64,000 nucleotides of DNA from Denitrificimonas caeni (GTDB taxonomy: Bacteria; Pseudomonadota; Gammaproteobacteria; Pseudomonadales; Pseudomonadaceae): positions 353,773 through 417,772 of the forward strand of contig NZ_CAJHOA010000002.1 of assembly GCF_905120345.1 (NCBI RefSeq), read 5' to 3'. Within the stretch, counting starts at the first letter, position 1, and every line of letters starts with the position of its first letter. Shown one piece after another: positions 61,094 to 64,000 of the stretch. The notes below the pieces were generated by a model that saw nothing but the letters and a program-made list of their open reading frames with translations, was not told the origin of the DNA and ran no database searches. A program made the translations under genes and the position numbers.

Positions 61094-61695
61094 CGGTGGT
61101 ACGCACTAGCATGACACTCGGGAAGCTTGCTCTACGCACCCTGCTATGGTTTCCACTGTGTCTCGCAGCTTGGTATTTCAGCGCACCTTATCACGTGGCC
61201 ATCGCTGGCGAGCTCGCGCACCTGCTATTGAACGGGTTACAACCCGGGATGGTGTCTGCGCTGGAGCAAACAGGAACTGATCTAGCATTCGTAACCAACC
61301 TCAAAGTACAAGTCGACGCTGGACGGACCGGCTTGCTGGTACCGGAAGTGAATCCCCTGCTCTACACTTACGGTCTGGCGTTTTTTGTCGCACTGATGCT
61401 TGCTGCGAACACGCAGTGGTGGAAAATTCTAGCCGGTGCAATTGCGCTTCTACCTTTCCAAAGCTGGGGTATTGTTTTCGACTTATTGATGCAAGTCGGC
61501 ATCAAACTCGGCCCTGATATTGCAGCGCAGGCTGGTATCTTCGGATGGCACTTAGAGGCCATCGCACTCAGCTACCAAATCGGCAATCTGATTTTCCCCA
61601 CGCTTATACCTGTCGTGTTATGGACCAGCTTTAACCGGCTCTTTATTAAGAGCTTGCTAGGCTCACAAGCGCACAATACCTCTACCCAACCCTGA
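61090..61695 (+). CDS. Exosortase H-associated membrane protein
   Basis: A 201-residue membrane protein with four or five hydrophobic segments (about 12-30, 95-115, 117-140 and 165-185) and a periplasmic part (about 35-90) containing VTNLKVQVDAGRTGLLVPEVNPLLYTYGL. This is the pattern of the partner protein found beside exosortase H. The start overlaps the xrtH stop. It probably assists substrate handling, but its role is unknown. An earlier in-frame ATG inside xrtH is not needed. Confidence 0.75.
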   Translation: MTVVRTSMTLGKLALRTLLWFPLCLAAWYFSAPYHVAIAGELAHLLLNGLQPGMVSALEQTGTDLAFVTNLKVQVDAGRTGLLVPEVNPLLYTYGLAFFVALMLAANTQWWKILAGAIALLPFQSWGIVFDLLMQVGIKLGPDIAAQAGIFGWHLEAIALSYQIGNLIFPTLIPVVLWTSFNRLFIKSLLGSQAHNTSTQP

Positions 61696-62064
61696 TGACC
61701 CTAGCATCCAAGGATGCACTTTGGCGTGTCCGACAGGTTAGGATATGATTTTGGTTCGTCCATACACTGAGTCTGATGCGTCATATCTTATTCGCGCTGA
61801 GTGCTTACTTTTACAGCGAGACGTACCTTGCCTAGTGTACTGAGTGCCGTATTACTGTCGGGTCAATGAGGCTGACTCGAGATCGCCAACCAGCACTGAC
61901 AGCTGAACGTCTTTACGTACTGCCAACCGTTGCTCAAAAGTGCATCATCAATTCTGTCAGGCTTACGCAAAAACGGAGCCTGTGCTTTGGCACAGGCTCC
62001 GTTGTTTTGTCAATGCTGCTAATCTTTTCTTACGTTACTGGCGAATCAGCAGACACTAACGGTC
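61696..62064. other. Gap between the exosortase pair and the convergent substrate gene
   Basis: About 370 bases with a strong terminator at 61971-62010 and otherwise nothing recognisable. Confidence 0.5.
61971..62010. terminator. Bidirectional terminator of the IPTL-CTERM gene
   Basis: CGGAGCCTGTGC and GCACAGGCTCCG form a 12-bp perfect stem with loop TTTG. T-runs on both sides let it end the minus-strand IPTL-CTERM transcript and, less strongly, the plus-strand exosortase transcript. Confidence 0.88.
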
Positions 62065-63099
62065 TTACAGGTAATTTCTGCGGCGCTGCAAGGTGAAGGC
62101 GCCCCAAATAGCCAGCAGACTCGCCAGTAGGATCATGCCCCACTCAGAAAGAGTAGGAATAGAGGCTGGCTGAATCGACGGAACCACTGCTCCGTTAACA
62201 CAGGTAATCGATACATTGGTGATGTTAACGTTCGATGTGCCACTGCCATTCATAACAGTGCATGTCTGTCCGACTGGCTGAGTAAAGACGGTCACGGCGT
62301 ATGCTGAATTGTTTGGTATAGATGTGCCGAACGTCAAGCCGCCATTGGCCGCTACCGTCAGATCATTTGCACCATTCAATCTCAGTACAACGTTCAAACC
62401 TGCACCAAGTCCAGAAATCGTTCCGCTGACTGAATACGAGCCAACGACAGGCGCATCGAACAACGCTTGCACTGCGTTCGCCAGAATCTGTGCTCCGTCT
62501 GCAGCAGGCAAGCCGTCAGGAATAAACCCAAGCCGCATGGTACGACCCGAGTTACCAAAAACCGCACATGAGCCAATTGGAAAGTCACAGCGTGATTCCG
62601 CACTGCCTGTCGGCTGGAGTGCTTGCGAGTAAATGCTCCAGCCAGCATTTGTCAGAGTAAATGGATTTATTGCTACCCCGTTCGCCAGACCCGTGGCAAT
62701 ACCTAACGCGTTAATGGTGGCTACGGTTTGATTATCGTTGTTCAGATCCGTGACCTCGGTTGCCGCATCGATAATCGCATTCGGGTACCAGTCATTCAGT
62801 ACTACCTTGCCACCCGCGGTAATATAGTCTGCGATTGGTGTCGCCCACGTTGCAGAGTAATTGTAATTGTTTTCTGAGATGACTACTAAATCCCACGGGC
62901 CGCCTGCAAGCTGAGTCACAAGATCACTCGCGTCAACAGCGGTTGTCACTGTATCGCCGCGTGTCGCAAAAGCCTGCACCCAATAATCAGTGCCAATATA
63001 GCTATCAAAGTAATATAAAACGTTCGCTGCTTGAGCACTAGAGGCCAAACACATCACTGACAGAAGTACGCCGGAACAAAATCTTTTAAACCCAATCAT
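62065..63099 (-). CDS. IPTL-CTERM exosortase substrate protein
   Basis: A 344-residue exported protein. The signal peptide is MIGFKRFCSGVLLSVMCLASSAQA. Residues about 25-215 look like a flavodoxin/ThuA-type alpha-beta domain (NVLYYFDSYIGTDYWVQAF, WDLVVISENNYNYSA, GGKVVLNDWYPN). Residues about 220-305 form a beta-rich module (YSVSGTISGLGAGLNVVLRL ... QTCTVMNG) common in IPTL-CTERM proteins. The tail at 314-344 is IPTLSEWGM, a hydrophobic helix and QRRRNYL, the exosortase H sorting signal. An AAGGA ribosome site precedes the ATG. This is the only such tail in the window. Confidence 0.9.
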   Translation of the reverse strand: MIGFKRFCSGVLLSVMCLASSAQAANVLYYFDSYIGTDYWVQAFATRGDTVTTAVDASDLVTQLAGGPWDLVVISENNYNYSATWATPIADYITAGGKVVLNDWYPNAIIDAATEVTDLNNDNQTVATINALGIATGLANGVAINPFTLTNAGWSIYSQALQPTGSAESRCDFPIGSCAVFGNSGRTMRLGFIPDGLPAADGAQILANAVQALFDAPVVGSYSVSGTISGLGAGLNVVLRLNGANDLTVAANGGLTFGTSIPNNSAYAVTVFTQPVGQTCTVMNGSGTSNVNITNVSITCVNGAVVPSIQPASIPTLSEWGMILLASLLAIWGAFTLQRRRNYL

Positions 63100-63127
63100 T
63101 TTTTATTTTTCCTTCAGTAAAAATGGA

Positions 63128-63240
63128 TTACCTTCCTACTAGGGCCTATCCGATATGTTGTGTCGTCGACAGGAAGGTAAGAGTACAAGTTAGTCTTGAA
63201 TACCCTTGTGGTGCAGCCAGGTCGTACAGCACTCTCTTAC
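63128..63240 (-). promoter_or_regulatory. Structured leader of the IPTL-CTERM gene
   Basis: Two stems share the same bases. GTAAGAG (mRNA 5' side, 63240-63234) pairs with CTCTTAC (63183-63177), enclosing smaller stems CAAG/CTTG and GTGC/GCAC. TTACCTTCCT (63180-63171) pairs with AGGAAGGTAA (63137-63128). Bases 63177-63180 belong to both, so the two stems exclude each other, as in a switch. Confidence 0.45.
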
Positions 63241-63264
63241 ATCGTAACCATTGACTTTTTTGTG

Positions 63265-63294
63265 GACCATACAATTAGCGATACGTATGGTCAA
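63265..63294 (-). promoter_or_regulatory. Promoter with an 8-bp dyad over it
   Basis: On the minus strand TTGACC (63294-63289), a 17-base spacer and TATGGT (63271-63266) fit a sigma-70 promoter for the IPTL-CTERM gene. The inverted repeat GACCATAC-N12-GTATGGTC (63265-63292) covers both boxes, a good place for a repressor. Confidence 0.5.
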
Positions 63295-63690
63295 CGACAC
63301 TTGCGACGCGTCTATAAGCACTCAGATCGATACTGTGACGCAAAATGTGACCAGTTAGGCATTTTGTGACTCTCGTTATAATGGCTGCAGCCAGCCCTAG
63401 CGCGGCTTCTGCCGATTACAGGTGGGATCGTATGCTCGGAGACTGCTCCAGTATGGTGATTAGCACAAAGTTTCAGATTTGTGAGCAAAGTCACAATCAA
63501 AATCTCAGCGCTGGATACGCTGGATTTTGAGAAGGCGCGGCGCACATACTAGGCTTAATCAGTGCACCAGCTCATTGCGTGCTCGTTATTATCACTGCAG
63601 TCATTCATCAGAAAACAACAAAACAGCACGTCCTCAAATTTAGAGCCTGTCACACGGTGAAGTCCGCCATCCACGCCACCACAGTCGAGC

Positions 63691-63757
63691 ATGGCATCCT
63701 TACCAGCATAAAGATGCTTGGCTTCGGCCTTACCTATTTTTCAGCATCAGCCATCGA
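63691..63757 (+). pseudogene. Decayed copy of the holA 3' end
   Basis: This stretch aligns with the last 60 bases of holA (60269-60332). Both begin ATGGC and contain TTACCTATTTT(C/T)CAGCATCAG, identical at 20 of 21 positions (60305-60325 against 63730-63750), followed by a matching CGATA. In frame it still reads LPIFQHQ, but an internal TAA and a 3-base length change show decay. The piece is far too short to be a gene and marks the right edge of the exosortase insert. Confidence 0.7.
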
Positions 63758-63783
63758 TATAGGCGAAGCGCGGCTGGTTTTTT
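63746..63783 (+). terminator. Possible former holA terminator
   Basis: CAGCC and GGCTG can pair, followed by GTTTTTT. The stem is short and the loop long, so this is uncertain. It directly follows the holA relic. Confidence 0.4.
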
Positions 63784-63818
63784 GCTAAACTAGTCTGCTT
63801 GTTAATTGGAGCAGCCGA

Positions 63819-64000
63819 ATGTCGGATATCTATCAGCACCGCGCCCGTAAGCGTTTTGGTCAAAACTTCTTGCACGACACAGGCGTGATTGATCGCATCA
63901 TTCGTGCTATCTCCCCTCGTGAAGGCGATCGTCTGCTAGAAATTGGTCCAGGCCAAGGTGCGCTGACCGACAGCTTAGTCAGCAGCGCTGCCAAGCTCGA
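63819..64000 (+). CDS. rsmA: 16S rRNA dimethyladenosine transferase, 3' end cut off
   Basis: RsmA (KsgA) methylates the two adjacent adenines near the 3' end of 16S rRNA. The first 60 residues are present: [20 protein letters not shown] at the start and the SAM motif [15 protein letters not shown] at about 43-57, a clear match. The gene runs off the window. The ATG at 63819 follows GGAGCAG. In P. aeruginosa this gene is not next to holA, so the junction here is particular to this lineage. Confidence 0.95.
   Translation, partial: MSDIYQHRARKRFGQNFLHDTGVIDRIIRAISPREGDRLLEIGPGQGALTDSLVSSAAKL

Larger units (their letters stand above)
63100..63818. other. 719-base region between the IPTL-CTERM gene and rsmA
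   Basis: It holds the leader and promoter of the IPTL-CTERM gene (63128-63294), an inverted pair CAAAATG/CATTTTG at 63341-63366, the holA relic (63691-63757) and a possible terminator (63746-63783). No convincing protein gene is present. Confidence 0.55.

Noticed and set aside
63312-63545. Open frame on the minus strand (77 codons) upstream of the IPTL-CTERM gene
   Set aside because: No ribosome site, no family resemblance and low-complexity composition. I considered a transposase fragment but could not support it.

Overview
The window is chromosomal DNA of a gammaproteobacterium, most likely a member of the Pseudomonadaceae with moderate GC content. The gene order supports this. The blocks thiE-hemL, yigB-xerC-DUF484-dapF-lysA-lptM/cyaY-rnk/cyaA...argH-algZR-hemCDXY, typA-thiI-glnA-DUF4124 and leuS-lptE-holA all match the order I recall for Pseudomonas. 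They are joined in a different arrangement, and the species cannot be named from the sequence alone. I see no phage, intact insertion sequence, CRISPR array or rRNA. The only tRNA is tRNA-Sec.

Layout. 1-1956: thiamine (thiE, 5' end cut off) and haem (hemL). 2108-6652 (minus): yigB, xerC, a DUF484 gene, dapF, lysA and lptM, then cyaY and rnk on the plus strand. 7765-13340 (minus): class I adenylate cyclase, two small conserved proteins, argH and trxC. 13496-20166 (plus): a FimT/GspH pseudopilin, the AlgZ/AlgR regulators and the hemC-hemD-hemX-hemY operon. 20275-27113: dsbB, aspA, a Lon-like protease, a short DksA-type zinc protein and gdhA. 27315-30570: a zinc-uptake operon (ZrgA-like protein, ABC ATPase, FtsX-like permease, DUF3299 protein) behind a near-perfect Zur palindrome. 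30692-31525: a tandem glycine riboswitch in front of a TRIC/YadS-type membrane protein. 31619-44977: phoX, typA, thiI, glnA, two tandem DUF4124 genes, cmoM, a DUF4136 lipoprotein, a universal stress protein, metY and a YdcF-type protein.

45500-55571 is a self-contained selenium/formate module. It holds a formate dehydrogenase alpha subunit read through an in-frame TGA (Sec197) with a bSECIS hairpin, the beta and gamma subunits, fdhE, selA, selB and tRNA-Sec. Facing it is an unusual pair: a GcvH-like lipoyl-carrier protein and a DsrE-type sulfurtransferase.

55968-60328 is leuS-lptE-holA. Between holA and rsmA (start at 63819, cut by the window end) lies a 3.4 kb insert with an exosortase of the XrtH type, its partner membrane protein and one IPTL-CTERM substrate. 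The far edge of the insert carries a decayed second copy of the holA 3' end, which suggests how the insert arrived.

The observations I rank highest are: (i) a DapF at the canonical locus that has lost both catalytic cysteines and most active-site motifs; (ii) the compact XrtH/IPTL-CTERM island with its holA relic, operator-like dyad and mutually exclusive leader hairpins; (iii) the lipoyl-carrier/DsrE pair beside tRNA-Sec.
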